Below are positions 36,124 through 46,600 of a stretch of DNA of 64,000 nucleotides, in pieces. Under the pieces are notes generated by a model, which saw only the letters and a list, made by a program, of their open reading frames with translations, had not been told where the DNA came from and made no database searches. This stretch comes from Flavobacterium sp. Root186 (GTDB lineage: Bacteria; Bacteroidota; Bacteroidia; Flavobacteriales; Flavobacteriaceae). The DNA lies in NCBI RefSeq assembly GCF_001428525.1, contig NZ_LMHW01000003.1:26171-90170 (forward strand), read 5' to 3'. The stretch's first letter is position 1; each line of letters begins with the position of its first letter. A program made the translations under genes and the position numbers.

Positions 36124-39100
36124 TTATTCTTTTGTCTTTTTTTCCTGATTAGGTAAATGACCGTACTTAACTTTGTAACATTTGGCAAAATAGGAGGGAG
36201 AAGTAAACCCAACTTTATAGCTTATTTCATTAATATTATTGCTGCCTTGTTCGATCAGCTGCTTTGCTTTTTCTAAACGAACATTTCTAATAAATTCGTT
36301 AACAGAAACGCCTGTTAATGTTTTTATTTTTCGATACAGCTGGCTTCTGCTCAGGTAAATTTTAGAAGACAAAAGTTCTACAGTCAATTCTGGTTCGCTG
36401 ATATTTTCATTAATAAAATGCAGGATTTTTTGAATGAAATCATTATCCAGCGATGTTGTTTTTTCTTTACCTTGTTTTGTGATCCCGCTGTAAAATTTCT
36501 TAAACATGATCTGTCTGCTTGTAATAAGTTGTGCCAGACTGGATTTTAAAATATCTAATTCAAATGGTTTGCTTAAATACATATCAGCACCAGAATCTAT
36601 ACCTTCTAATCGGTCTTTTACCATTGCTTTTGCGGACAGCATTAACAAAGGAATATGGCTTGTTTTTAAATCTCCTTTTATGTTTTTACACAACTGCAGT
36701 CCGTCCATAACCGGCATAATGACATCTGTAATGATTAAATCAGGTAATTTTTGTACCGCAAGTTCGTAGCCCTTTTTACCGTTTTCGGCTGTAATAACTT
36801 TGTATGATTTGCTTAGTTCTTCTTTTAGATAATGTCGCAATTCAGGATTATCTTCAACAATCAAAACCGTATATGATTTTGCTATTTCTTCTGCAGATTT
36901 GTCGATGGTTTCTTTCGTAAAATCATCTTCATCTTTTTGACTATTAACAGTGTCAAATAAATATTGATTTTTGTTCTTTTCTATTTTAAAAACCTCGTCA
37001 ATTATTTCACCTTTCTTATAAAGAGAGCTGCCTAAAGGAAATATTACCTTAAATTTTGTGCCTTCTCCCACCTGACTTTCTACTTCAATTTTTCCTTTAT
37101 GAAGCTCAATAAATTGTTTTACCACTTCTAAACCAATTCCGGTGCTGCCGTAATAATCTTTATTTACATTATTGACCTGATAAAATCGGTCAAAAATTCT
37201 ATTGAGATCTTTTTTACGAATTCCAGAGCCAGTGTCGGTAATGGTTATGGAGAAGGAAGGAATTTTTTCTCCATAAACTATCAATGCATTTTCAGTTTCG
37301 GATGTGTCTATAGCAATAGTTATAGAGCCATTATCGGGCGTAAATTTGAATGCATTTGAAATAATATTAAAGAGTATTTTTTCCAGCATTTTAGGATCCA
37401 GCCAGTCTTCGAGTTCATCTTCTGATGATTCAAAATTTACTTTAATGTTTCGGGCAGCGGCTTCTTCATTAAAATAGCCAATAATTCCTTCTGTAAAGGC
37501 AACGACTTCAATTTTCTTCGCCTGAAGCGAAATTTTATTGAACTCTAATTTATTAAAATCCATAAGCTCATTAATAAGCCTGGAAAGTCTGTCGGAACTT
37601 TTGTGTACGATTTTTAATTTGTTATGTATTTCAGGAGATAATTTTTTACTTCTTAAAATGTCTTCCAGAGGATTAATAATCAGCGTTAAAGGTGTCCTGA
37701 ATTCATGCGAGATATTGGTGAAAAACTGTAATTTTTTATTGTTTAATTTCTCTAACTGAATGGTTTTTTCTTTTTCTAAAATAATGGCCTGCTTCGCTTT
37801 AAAACGATTTTGATAGATTTTATTGAAATATCTAATTAGAAAAATTAAAATAGCAGTGTATATTAAATAAGCCCAAAAGGTTTTCCACCATGGTGGCAGG
37901 ATTTTTATTTTTAATTCTAATTGGTCATTACTCCAGGAACCATCTGCATTGGCTGATTTTACTTTGAAAGTATAATTGCCCGGTGCCAGATTTGTATAGG
38001 TTGCTGTTCTGTTATTTCCGGCATAATTCCAGTCTTTTTCAAAACCTTCAAGATAATAGGCGTATTGATTTTTTTTAGAATAATTATAGTTAATTCCCAC
38101 ATATTCAATCGTAAAAACCGATTGTGTGTAGTTAAGTGTAATTTCTTTAGTTTGCGAAATTACTTTGGTTAACGGCGAATCATCTTGATTTGGTTTTACA
38201 GATCGATTGAATAATTTAAAATCACTGAAATAGAGGTGTGGGGCTTTTTCTGCTTTTTTAATCTCGTTAGGATTAAAATAATTTACACCCTCGTAACCGC
38301 CAAAATACAACTCTCCGTTTCCATCTTTAAAGACCGCATTATTATTAAAATCGTTATCAATAAGACCATCATCTTTATTGAAATTGGTGCTTTTTTTATT
38401 TTTAAAATCGAGTTTTGTTAATCCGGATCCGCCACTTACCCATAAAGAACCATTATTATCAGAAATTATAGCACGAACAGATTTTTCTTTAAAACCCGGA
38501 AAATCATCATAATTTGAAAATATCTTATTTTTTTTATGGTAACTAAATAATCCCTGACCGTCAGTTCCTATCCATATTGTTTTATCATTAGATTCATAAA
38601 TGGATAAAATAGTTTGAATACTGTTGTGTTTGTTTATGCCGCTGAACATGGCATCGCGCATTTTTGTCACTTTAAAGCCCGATTCGTTTTTTAAATTAAC
38701 CTGATACAATCCTAAAATTGTTCCTACCCAAAGGACATTATCTGAGTCTACAAAAACTTTACGAATAAAAGCATTATCTAAAGCATTCTCAGCAAATGGT
38801 TTAAAGTCACAATGCACAAATGTGCCGCTCTTATTGTCAAAATAATGCAGTCCTTTTATGAAAGTGCCAATCCAGATTCGGCCTTTTGAATCTTCTGAAA
38901 AACTGAAAATTCTATTTGATTTTAATCCTGACGTGTTTGCGGTATTATAATTTATGAATCTTGTCGTACCATTTTTTAAAAAGTAGATTCCTCGATCCCA
39001 GCTTCCAATCCAGATGTTTTGTTTGCTGTCTATGAATATGGTTTGAATATCAATGGCATTTAAACCAGAGTAGTAATTTTGATTATTTTGATTAACGTGA

Positions 39101-40278
39101 ATATAACTTTTATCCGTAAGATTATAAATGTCAAGCCCGCCGCCTTCATTGCTGATTAATAAATTTCCTTTTTTATCTTTTATAACAGAAGTTACATAAC
39201 TGGTCTGTAAAGAATTATCATTATTGGCAAGAGATTCAAGCGAATTGAATTTATTGTTGGGTTTATCAAATACACCAAGACCTTTATTAAAATACCCTAA
39301 CCAAAGCCGTTTTTCTTTGTCTTCGTATAACGACCAGACAGAATTAGATTTTAAACTGGAACTATTGTATTTACTATGAAGATATTTTTTAAGTACCTGC
39401 CCTTTATAATTTACGACCAGTAATCCGTCATTTTCAGTACCGCAGACAATGTAATCCAGACTGCTTTGTACAATGGATAAGATTTTGTTTTTGGTAATAG
39501 CGTACTTTTCAAATTGGTAATTATCTGTTTCCGGTTTAATTTTTATAAGGCCGTTTTCTGTTGTTCCCAGCCAGATATACCCAAATTTATCTATAACAAG
39601 ATTTTCTATGTCGTCGAGCAGAGGTTCTCTTTTAAATTTGTCTTTATAAACCTGTTTAACTTTTCCGTTTAAATCAATCTCTAAAAGGCCATAACTGGTT
39701 CCTAAATAAATAATTCCCTGTTTATTTTTTACCGAAGATTTTATCAAAAAATTAGGTTTGTCCAAAACTTTTGACTGCACTAAAGAAGCTTTTAAAGTCT
39801 TAGTATTAAGTTTGAATAATCCGAAACCATAAGCTCCTAGAAATAAATTCCCGTTGTTGTCTTCAATAATTGTTTTTACTGTAATAGGTTCACTGTATCC
39901 TTTTTGTATTACATCTTCAATATTGATTTTGGCAAAATTATCTAAATCTCTGTTGTACAAACACAAACCTTCATCTGTACCTACCCAAAGGTTATTTTTA
40001 GAATCAATAAAAGTCGTATAAATAAAGTTACTGTTTACAGAACTAGGTTTTTTATCATATTTATATCCAAAATAATTTACACCGTCATATCGGTATAAAC
40101 CAGCGCCGTTTGTGCCTATCCAGATAAAGCCGTTGTTATCCTGAATGATAGAAGAAATGGCTCTTTTTGAAGTAGTTTCTTGTATGCTTCTAAATTGATA
40201 GCTGTCAAATTTGCCTTGTGAAAACAAGCAGTTTATAAGGCTAAAAAAGCATAAAAGAATATATTTGATATTTTTCAT
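36124..40278 (-). CDS. Hybrid two-component system sensor/response regulator (HTCS)
   Basis: A 1384-residue inner-membrane one-protein signalling chain. A signal peptide (MKNIKYILLCFFSLINCLFS) is followed by two seven-bladed propellers built of Reg_prop repeats (residues about 25-690; IGTNGAGLYRYDG-like) and a Y_Y_Y domain (about 720-785; LEGFEKDWNYAGNNRTATY). One transmembrane helix follows at about 795 (FWAYLIYTAILIFLIRYF). The histidine kinase has FFTNISHEFRTPLT (phospho-His), NIISNAFKFTPDNG and STGIGLEVVKQ. The receiver has LIVEDNPE, TDVIMPVMDG with the phospho-Asp, and LSAKA. The C-terminal AraC domain has two HTHs. HTCS proteins sense oligosaccharides in the periplasm and activate their PUL. 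It lies between the GH3 gene and susC on the same strand; all domains look intact. Confidence 0.95.
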   Translation of the reverse strand: MKNIKYILLCFFSLINCLFSQGKFDSYQFRSIQETTSKRAISSIIQDNNGFIWIGTNGAGLYRYDGVNYFGYKYDKKPSSVNSNFIYTTFIDSKNNLWVGTDEGLCLYNRDLDNFAKINIEDVIQKGYSEPITVKTIIEDNNGNLFLGAYGFGLFKLNTKTLKASLVQSKVLDKPNFLIKSSVKNKQGIIYLGTSYGLLEIDLNGKVKQVYKDKFKREPLLDDIENLVIDKFGYIWLGTTENGLIKIKPETDNYQFEKYAITKNKILSIVQSSLDYIVCGTENDGLLVVNYKGQVLKKYLHSKYNSSSLKSNSVWSLYEDKEKRLWLGYFNKGLGVFDKPNNKFNSLESLANNDNSLQTSYVTSVIKDKKGNLLISNEGGGLDIYNLTDKSYIHVNQNNQNYYSGLNAIDIQTIFIDSKQNIWIGSWDRGIYFLKNGTTRFINYNTANTSGLKSNRIFSFSEDSKGRIWIGTFIKGLHYFDNKSGTFVHCDFKPFAENALDNAFIRKVFVDSDNVLWVGTILGLYQVNLKNESGFKVTKMRDAMFSGINKHNSIQTILSIYESNDKTIWIGTDGQGLFSYHKKNKIFSNYDDFPGFKEKSVRAIISDNNGSLWVSGGSGLTKLDFKNKKSTNFNKDDGLIDNDFNNNAVFKDGNGELYFGGYEGVNYFNPNEIKKAEKAPHLYFSDFKLFNRSVKPNQDDSPLTKVISQTKEITLNYTQSVFTIEYVGINYNYSKKNQYAYYLEGFEKDWNYAGNNRTATYTNLAPGNYTFKVKSANADGSWSNDQLELKIKILPPWWKTFWAYLIYTAILIFLIRYFNKIYQNRFKAKQAIILEKEKTIQLEKLNNKKLQFFTNISHEFRTPLTLIINPLEDILRSKKLSPEIHNKLKIVHKSSDRLSRLINELMDFNKLEFNKISLQAKKIEVVAFTEGIIGYFNEEAAARNIKVNFESSEDELEDWLDPKMLEKILFNIISNAFKFTPDNGSITIAIDTSETENALIVYGEKIPSFSITITDTGSGIRKKDLNRIFDRFYQVNNVNKDYYGSTGIGLEVVKQFIELHKGKIEVESQVGEGTKFKVIFPLGSSLYKKGEIIDEVFKIEKNKNQYLFDTVNSQKDEDDFTKETIDKSAEEIAKSYTVLIVEDNPELRHYLKEELSKSYKVITAENGKKGYELAVQKLPDLIITDVIMPVMDGLQLCKNIKGDLKTSHIPLLMLSAKAMVKDRLEGIDSGADMYLSKPFELDILKSSLAQLITSRQIMFKKFYSGITKQGKEKTTSLDNDFIQKILHFINENISEPELTVELLSSKIYLSRSQLYRKIKTLTGVSVNEFIRNVRLEKAKQLIEQGSNNINEISYKVGFTSPSYFAKCYKVKYGHLPNQEKKTKE

Positions 40279-40421
40279 TTAGATGTAACAGTATTATTTA
40301 TCAGCTCGTTTGAAAATAAAATTTGTGAAGGGATTCTTTTTTAAGGTCTTATATAAAACAATATTAATAAAACTAAACAGAACACTTAATTTTTTTTATT
40401 CAAATTTACCATATTGCCAAA

Positions 40422-40469
40422 ATCCTGAGTCCGATTAATTGCCTTATAAGGAATTATCGTACTCAGGAT
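40422..40469 (-). terminator. Long hairpin downstream of the GH3 gene
   Basis: ATCCTGAGT-CCGATTAATT pairs with AATTATCG-TACTCAGGAT with one internal mismatch, around a loop that itself contains CCTTATAAGG. On the minus strand it is followed by TTTTGG, so it could end GH3 transcription before HTCS; the T-tract is weak. Confidence 0.6.
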
Positions 40470-40517
40470 AAATTGAAATCGAAAGATTTATTCTTTTGTT
40501 TTTTTAATTTTCGGCCT

Positions 40518-42800
40518 TTATTTTAGTTCAAACTTACTTGTAAGCCCTTCATTTGAATTCCAGCCAACCATAACATTAAACAAGCCCGGTTCTACTAAAA
40601 ATTTGCCATCGTTGTCGTAAAAACCAAGTTCCTTATCCGTTAAAGTAAACTGAATTGTTTTGGTTTCTCCTTTTTTTAATTCGATAAGTTCAAAACCTTT
40701 TAATTCTTTAACAGGTCTTACAATACTGGCAACAGGATCATTTAGGTATAATTGAACTACTTCTTTTCCGTCAAAATTTCCAGTATTGGTAACATCAACA
40801 GAAACCTCGATTTTTTCACCTTTTTGGAAAGAAGGTTTTGCTATTTTTAAATTTTTATAAGCGAAAGAAGTATAACTTAATCCATAACCAAAAGGATATA
40901 AAGGTGTTTTCTCAACATCAGAATAATGTGACCAAAAAACATTTTGATCTTTATCTGTCGGTCTTCCTGTATTGTATAAATTATAATAAATAGGGCATTG
41001 GCCTACATTTCTTGGGAAAGACATTGGCAATTTACCACTTGGGTTATAATCTCCATACAAAACCTGAGCTACTGCATTACCGGTTTGGGTTCCTAACTGC
41101 CAAGCTTCGACAATAGCAGGAATATGCTCTGCAGCCCAAGGTAATGCTAACGGACGCCCGTTATTCAAGACCAAAACAATATTAGGATTTACTTTATAAA
41201 CTTCCTCTAATAATTGCTGTTGGTTACCAGGTAAACCTAATTCTGTTCTGCTTCGTCCTTCACCGCTTTGAAAACCAATTTCACCCAAAACCATTACGAC
41301 AACCTCTGCCTCTTTTGCCGCTTTCTTTGTCGCTTCAAATCCAGAAAAATCGGTTGTATTAATTTTTACTTCGTCTACAAATAACTGTTTATTTGTAGCA
41401 ACGTCTGTTCCTTTTTCATAAACCAACGAATTGTTTTTGTATTGCTGCATTCCTTCCAGAACGGAAATTGCAGTATTATCATCGGCAGCAATTCTCCAGC
41501 TTCCTAATGGGCTGTTTTTATCATTTGCCAAAGCACCAATTAAAGCGATTTTAACTCCTGTTTTTTTCAAAGGCAGAAGATTTTTATCATTTTTTAATAA
41601 AACGATCGATTTTTTGGCCATGTCCAGAACGTCATCATTATTTGCCTTACTGCCAATGTTTGCTTTTTCACGGTCTTCATCACAATATTTATAAGGGTTG
41701 TCAAACAAACCTAATTCAAATTTTACTCGAAGAATTCTGCGTACAGCATCATCAATCACGCTTTCTTTTACCGATCCTTTTTTCACTAATTGAACCAATT
41801 CTGTCACATAAACATTTGATTCCATATCCATGTCAGAACCTGCGATGGCTGCCTTTTTAGCAGCATCGGCGGCATCAGATGCGTAACCGTGTGTAATCAT
41901 TTCGCCTATAGAAGCCCAGTCTGAAACTACAAAACCCTTAAATCCCCAGGCTCCTTTTAAAATATCCCTTTGCAAAAAACTATTTCCGGTTGCAGGAATA
42001 CCATTTAGCGTATTAAATGAATTCATAAAAGTGCGGATTCCTGCATCGACTGTTGCTTTAAAAGGCGGTAATACGGTATTGTATAGTTTTGAATTACTCA
42101 TATCAACGCTGTTGTATTCTCGACCGGCTTCTACAAAACCATAAGCAGCAAAATGCTTTGCGCAAGCTATAATTGAGGTATTACCGAAACTTTCACCTTG
42201 AAAACCTTTGACTCTTGCCGTAGCAATTTTGCTTCCCAAATAAGGATCTTCGCCTGCACCTTCCATAACTCTTCCCCATCGTGCATCATTGGCTACATCT
42301 ACATTTGGTGCAAAAGTCCAGTTTAATCCCGAAGCCGAAGCTTCAAGAGCCGCCACACGTGCCGAATTTTTAATGGCTTCTAAATCCCAGCTTGCAGATT
42401 CTGCGAGCGGAATAGGGCTTAGGGTTTTGTAACCGTGAATTACATCAAAACCAAATATTAATGGAATCCCAAGACGGGTTTCTTCAACGGCAATTTTTTG
42501 TACGGCTCGAACTTCTTTAACACCTCTTACGGTCAGCATAGAACCAACCCATCCTTTTTTTATATTATTATATTTTTCTTCATTAGATCCAGATTCCGGT
42601 TTTGGTCCGGTAACATCCCATGAACCATTATATTGATTCATTTGTCCTACTTTTTCTTCTAATGTCATTTCTTTCATCAAAAGTGTAATGCGGTCTTCAA
42701 TTGGTTTTTTGGCATCCATATATTTTTTGGTTTGAGCATAACCGGTTCCATAAACGATTAGCATTAAAAATGCATATCTTTTAATTTGTTCTTTCATCAT
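40518..42800 (-). CDS. bglX: GH3-family beta-glucosidase (BglX-type)
   Basis: A 760-residue periplasmic enzyme that would release terminal beta-linked glucose (or xylose) from imported oligosaccharides. A signal peptide (MMKEQIKRYAFLMLIVYGTG, cleaved near YAQ) is followed by a TIM-barrel with nucleophile Asp294 in GFVVSDWASIGE. KHFAAYG and FAPNVDVANDARWGR are conserved substrate-site segments. The alpha/beta sandwich carries VMVLGEIGFQSGEGRSRTEL, with an acid/base Glu candidate. A C-terminal FN3-like domain (about 650-760) is usual for BglX. The gene precedes HTCS on the same strand and has its own candidate operator, so it appears part of the same PUL. Confidence 0.93.
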   Translation of the reverse strand: MMKEQIKRYAFLMLIVYGTGYAQTKKYMDAKKPIEDRITLLMKEMTLEEKVGQMNQYNGSWDVTGPKPESGSNEEKYNNIKKGWVGSMLTVRGVKEVRAVQKIAVEETRLGIPLIFGFDVIHGYKTLSPIPLAESASWDLEAIKNSARVAALEASASGLNWTFAPNVDVANDARWGRVMEGAGEDPYLGSKIATARVKGFQGESFGNTSIIACAKHFAAYGFVEAGREYNSVDMSNSKLYNTVLPPFKATVDAGIRTFMNSFNTLNGIPATGNSFLQRDILKGAWGFKGFVVSDWASIGEMITHGYASDAADAAKKAAIAGSDMDMESNVYVTELVQLVKKGSVKESVIDDAVRRILRVKFELGLFDNPYKYCDEDREKANIGSKANNDDVLDMAKKSIVLLKNDKNLLPLKKTGVKIALIGALANDKNSPLGSWRIAADDNTAISVLEGMQQYKNNSLVYEKGTDVATNKQLFVDEVKINTTDFSGFEATKKAAKEAEVVVMVLGEIGFQSGEGRSRTELGLPGNQQQLLEEVYKVNPNIVLVLNNGRPLALPWAAEHIPAIVEAWQLGTQTGNAVAQVLYGDYNPSGKLPMSFPRNVGQCPIYYNLYNTGRPTDKDQNVFWSHYSDVEKTPLYPFGYGLSYTSFAYKNLKIAKPSFQKGEKIEVSVDVTNTGNFDGKEVVQLYLNDPVASIVRPVKELKGFELIELKKGETKTIQFTLTDKELGFYDNDGKFLVEPGLFNVMVGWNSNEGLTSKFELK

Positions 42801-42868
42801 TGTGTTTTTGGTTTAATACTAGATAGTTTTGAATACAAGTTTGTAAATGTAGTTTTACAGTAATAATT

Positions 42869-42910
42869 AGAATAGTAGATTTGAAGCATTATATAATACA
42901 AATGATGTAT
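42869..42910 (-). promoter_or_regulatory. Candidate HTCS operator upstream of the GH3 gene (weak)
   Basis: Two adjacent 21-base units (42869-42889, 42890-42910) match the susC-upstream repeat at about 13 and 14 of 21 positions; the best word is ACAAATGATGTAT against ACAGATGATGCAT. Same orientation and spacing as before susC, 68 bases upstream of the start. Confidence 0.45.
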
Positions 42911-42989
42911 TTCGAATCTCTTAAATGTATAAGTAAAAAATAGAGATGTTTTTATTTCCTGTAATCTTACTTAATTGTTTAAAAAAATA

Positions 42990-43025
42990 GCTTTAAGCTT
43001 TTGAGGTGAAAAAGGTATTAATTCC
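42990..43025. repeat. Degenerate repeat shared with the collagen-like gene leader
   Basis: The stretch CTTTAAGCTTTTGAGGTGAA followed by AAAGGTATTA and TTCC resembles three copies at 62764-62801, 62819-62853 and 62941-62983 (CCTTAAGTTTTTGTGGTAAA, then AAAG-T-AT). All four lie in gaps before repetitive surface proteins. Confidence 0.4.
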
Positions 43026-43460
43026 AAATCTACTATGCGGGGAATATGCCGCAAATTCCAAATTCCTGAACGTTTTTAAACTCGTTTAAATATATGTTAT
43101 AGTAATCGGATTAAGTAAAATACACCTATTGGAAAATAAATATTGTTTCAAATTATAATTTGCAACCAATTTTTTAACCAAATTCATATATCTGAAAAAT
43201 CATCTCCTTCATTAATTTATCAAAAAAAAACTTAGTATCTATCTTGTTGTTAGTAGATGTTTTATAGGTTTTTTTAGTATTGCTCAATTGTTTTTATTTA
43301 AATAATTCCTGGATAGTTAGCATGTACTATTAAAAAAATAAGCTTTTTAATTCTTTTAACTTAAATAAAATAAGATTTTACTTTAATATATTTTATAAAT
43401 TTGATTTAATTGTCAGTATATCAACTTCTTGTGATTGTGTTCGTAAGCCGCCTTTTCAAT

Positions 43461-43494
43461 TGATAATAATAAAAACATCTTTTACTGCCTTTGT
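43461..43494 (+). promoter_or_regulatory. Possible promoter of the giant adhesin operon
   Basis: TTG (43461-43463), 23-base spacer and TGCCTTTG (43487-43494; TAnnTTTG with one mismatch). It would give a 5' leader of about 110 bases before the ATG at 43613. Confidence 0.35.
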
Positions 43495-43612
43495 ACTCAA
43501 ATTACCATTAATGTAATACAGTTTCATTTGTTGTTATCCCTTTAGTATTATTTGAAATATTAGATTTTAAATAATCATAAAATTCATTTTTTTAATTTTA
43601 AATAAATGATTT

Positions 43613-46600
43613 ATGAAGTTAAATTACTTATTATCAGGTAATAATATTGTAAAAAAAATGGTTTTTCTTTTTTTTCTTTTTTTACCATTATTATCATTTT
43701 CGCAAAATTGTACTGTAAATGCAAACGCAGACAGGACGCAGTGTCCAGGAGGTCAATTAGTATTGCCTCCGGATCAGTTTTATTTATTTGGAACTGCCAA
43801 TACTGATGTTGGTGCTGATTATTTAAAAGAGCCATTTTGGACTCAGATTTCCGGAAATGCGGTTAATATAACTACTCCCAATTTAGTTCAGGCCTTAGTA
43901 ACAGGTGCTGTAGCGGGAAATACATACGGATTTAGATTAACTGCTCAATGTGCAGATGGGTCAACAATTTTTGATGATGTGTATATAACTATTTTGCCGC
44001 TTACTTTTGCAAGCGCAGGTACAGATCAAACCTATTGCTATGGTAATTATTCGTTAAACGGAAATTTGCCGGGTGCTTCTGAAACAGGGACATGGAGTAT
44101 AAATGGCCCAAATAATGCAGGAATAACTATTAATAATCCTAATTCGCCAAATACTACAATTACGGTTTCTGGTACAAGTTCAGGAAACACTTCATTAATC
44201 TGGACGATATCAAATACTGCTTCCGGTTGTAGTTCTTTTGATGAAGTTGTTATTTCTACTTTAGGCGGAATAGAACCTGTTAGCGCAGGAACAGATATTA
44301 CACTTTCTAATTGTTACTCTGCCACACAAAATATAAATTTAAACGGCAGTTTTGGCGGTACAACGCCCGGACAGCAGCAAGGAACATGGACGGTGGTTTC
44401 TGGTCCGAATATTCCCAATTTTTCAAACGCAAACGCAAATAATACAAACGTAAGCGGATTGGTTGAAGGAACTTATGTTTTTAGATGGACAGTTGCAGGA
44501 TCATGTGCAAATGGTTTTGATGAAGTAATCGTTACAGTTCCGCCGCCAACTGCGGATGTTACTGATGTAGCCGACTCATCATTATATTATTGTGATGGAA
44601 GAAGGTCAACAATCTTACAAGGGACAATACCATTATACGTAAATGAATCGGTACAATGGACGCAGACCGGAGGACCAACAGCCAATATTGTAAATCCAAC
44701 TTCTTCCTCAACATTGGTAACAGGAATGACAAGTCTTGGAACTTATACTTTTCTATATACATTAACCAATAGCGTTACCAATTGTGTAAGCACAGGAACG
44801 CATACTGTGGTTTTAGAAAACCTAATATCGATAACAGCCGGGCCGGATCAGGCATTGGATTGTAATGTTTTTACAACAACAATTCCGGTAACTTCAGTAG
44901 GAAGCGGTCAAACGAGTTGGCAAATTGTCAGCGGGCCAATTGTAAATCCGATTTTGAATCCTCCTTATCCTTCCTATCCAACACCTTTAGTTAATTTTTC
45001 AGGCAATAGTTTTATCGTTGATCAATTATTGTTTTCAGGAACTTATATTGTAAGAGTAATAAAAAAACCGAATGCAGGAAGTTTATGTGAAACGGTTTAT
45101 GATGATGTTGTTATAATTTCATCCGCACAGCCAGCAGGTTCAAATGCAGGTACAACACAGGTTTTGGCCTGTAATTTAACTACAGCTGTTTTGGCAGGAA
45201 ATATTCCAACAAGAGGAAGAGGAAGATGGTCGCAGGTTTCAGGCCCTTCAACTGCTGTTTTTTTAGATGTGACAGATGCAACAACTACTGTTTCTTCATT
45301 AATAAACGGAAGTTATGAGTTTAGATGGACAATTTCCGGAGGTGCCGCCTGTGACGTTACACAAAGTATTTCTAAAATTATAGTTTCGAGTGTAACTCCA
45401 ACTATTGCTAATGCCGGAAATGATCAGTCTATTTGTTATGGAGCACCGGTTCAGTTACAAGGAAATTCGACACTTGAGAATGAAATTGGTACTTGGACAG
45501 TTTCGCCAAGCAGTGGAATCAGTTTTAGTGACTTACATGATCCTGCTGCTATTGCTTCAGGATTATCGGCAAATACAGTTTATACTTTTACCTGGGCTAT
45601 TTCAAACGGCTGCGGGGGATCGACAGATACTGTTAATGTTGAGACAAATAATTTACAAGGCGATACTGCAGATGCTGGACCGGATCAATGTTTTCCAACA
45701 GGAACCTCAACAATAACTTTGGCTGCAAATGATCCTTCTCCGGGAACAGGATTGTGGACTCAGGTTTTAGGAACAGCGGCCACCATAACAAATCCGGCTC
45801 AATATAATACAACCGTTACAGGTTTAAGCGATGGCAATTATCAGTTTCGATGGACAATAAGTAATGTTGGCTGTATAAATGATGATGATTTTATAGACAT
45901 AACAATTGCACCAACAATTACTGTTGCTCAAGCAGGGGCGGATCAAAGTATTTGCGGAAGTACAGTAACCGTAACAGGAAACACGCCCGCAGCAGGAGAG
46001 ACCGGTTTATGGGAATTCGTGAGTGGTGGTGACGGGCCCGTAATTACAAATCCTTCAAGTCCTACTACAACAATTACTGGTTTAACAACAGGTTCGTGGG
46101 GTTATAAATGGACCATTTTCAGAGGAGTTTGTGCTTCTTCTTCAGATTCGGTACAATTAAATATAGATGAAGCGCCCTCGCAGGCAATTGCAGGATCAGA
46201 TCAAACAGCATGTAATGTATCTACTATAGCGTTAAATGCAACGCCGCCTGCGATAGGAAACGGCATTTGGTCTTTAAGCAGCGGACCGAATTCGCCTGTT
46301 TTTTCTGATGTAACATCACCCACATCAACATTATCCAGTTTAATAACGGGTCAATATGTTTTAATATGGACAGTCAGAAATGGAATAAATTGTCCGAATA
46401 GTAGTGATCAGGTAACCATAAATATAACCGAAGCCGCAGCAGCAGGATCTGATTATGCAACTTGTCTAGAAGGGCCACTTTATTTAGTTGGGAATGATGG
46501 AAGTACAGGAACATGGACTTATGTTTCAGGAGGAACGCCTCCACCGCCAACCATTACACAAACTGGAAACAACAGCGCATCTGTGACAGGTTTAACGCCG

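Larger units (their letters stand above)
42801..43612. other. 812-base gap between the PUL and the adhesin operon
   Basis: AT-rich and gene-free. It holds the candidate GH3 operator (42869-42910), a degenerate copy of the repeat also found near 62.8-63.0 kb (42990-43025), a palindrome CAAATTATAATTTG (43149-43162), and a possible adhesin promoter at 43461-43494. Beyond these nothing is recognised. Confidence 0.6.

Noticed and set aside
36003..36212. 69-residue minus-strand ORF at the HTCS 3' end
   Set aside because: It overlaps the AraC domain coding end and the terminator hairpin in another frame, so it is a shadow.
45405..45716. 103-residue alternate-frame ORF inside the giant adhesin
   Set aside because: Low-complexity shadow of a repeat-coding region; the adhesin frame is continuous and has clear modules there.
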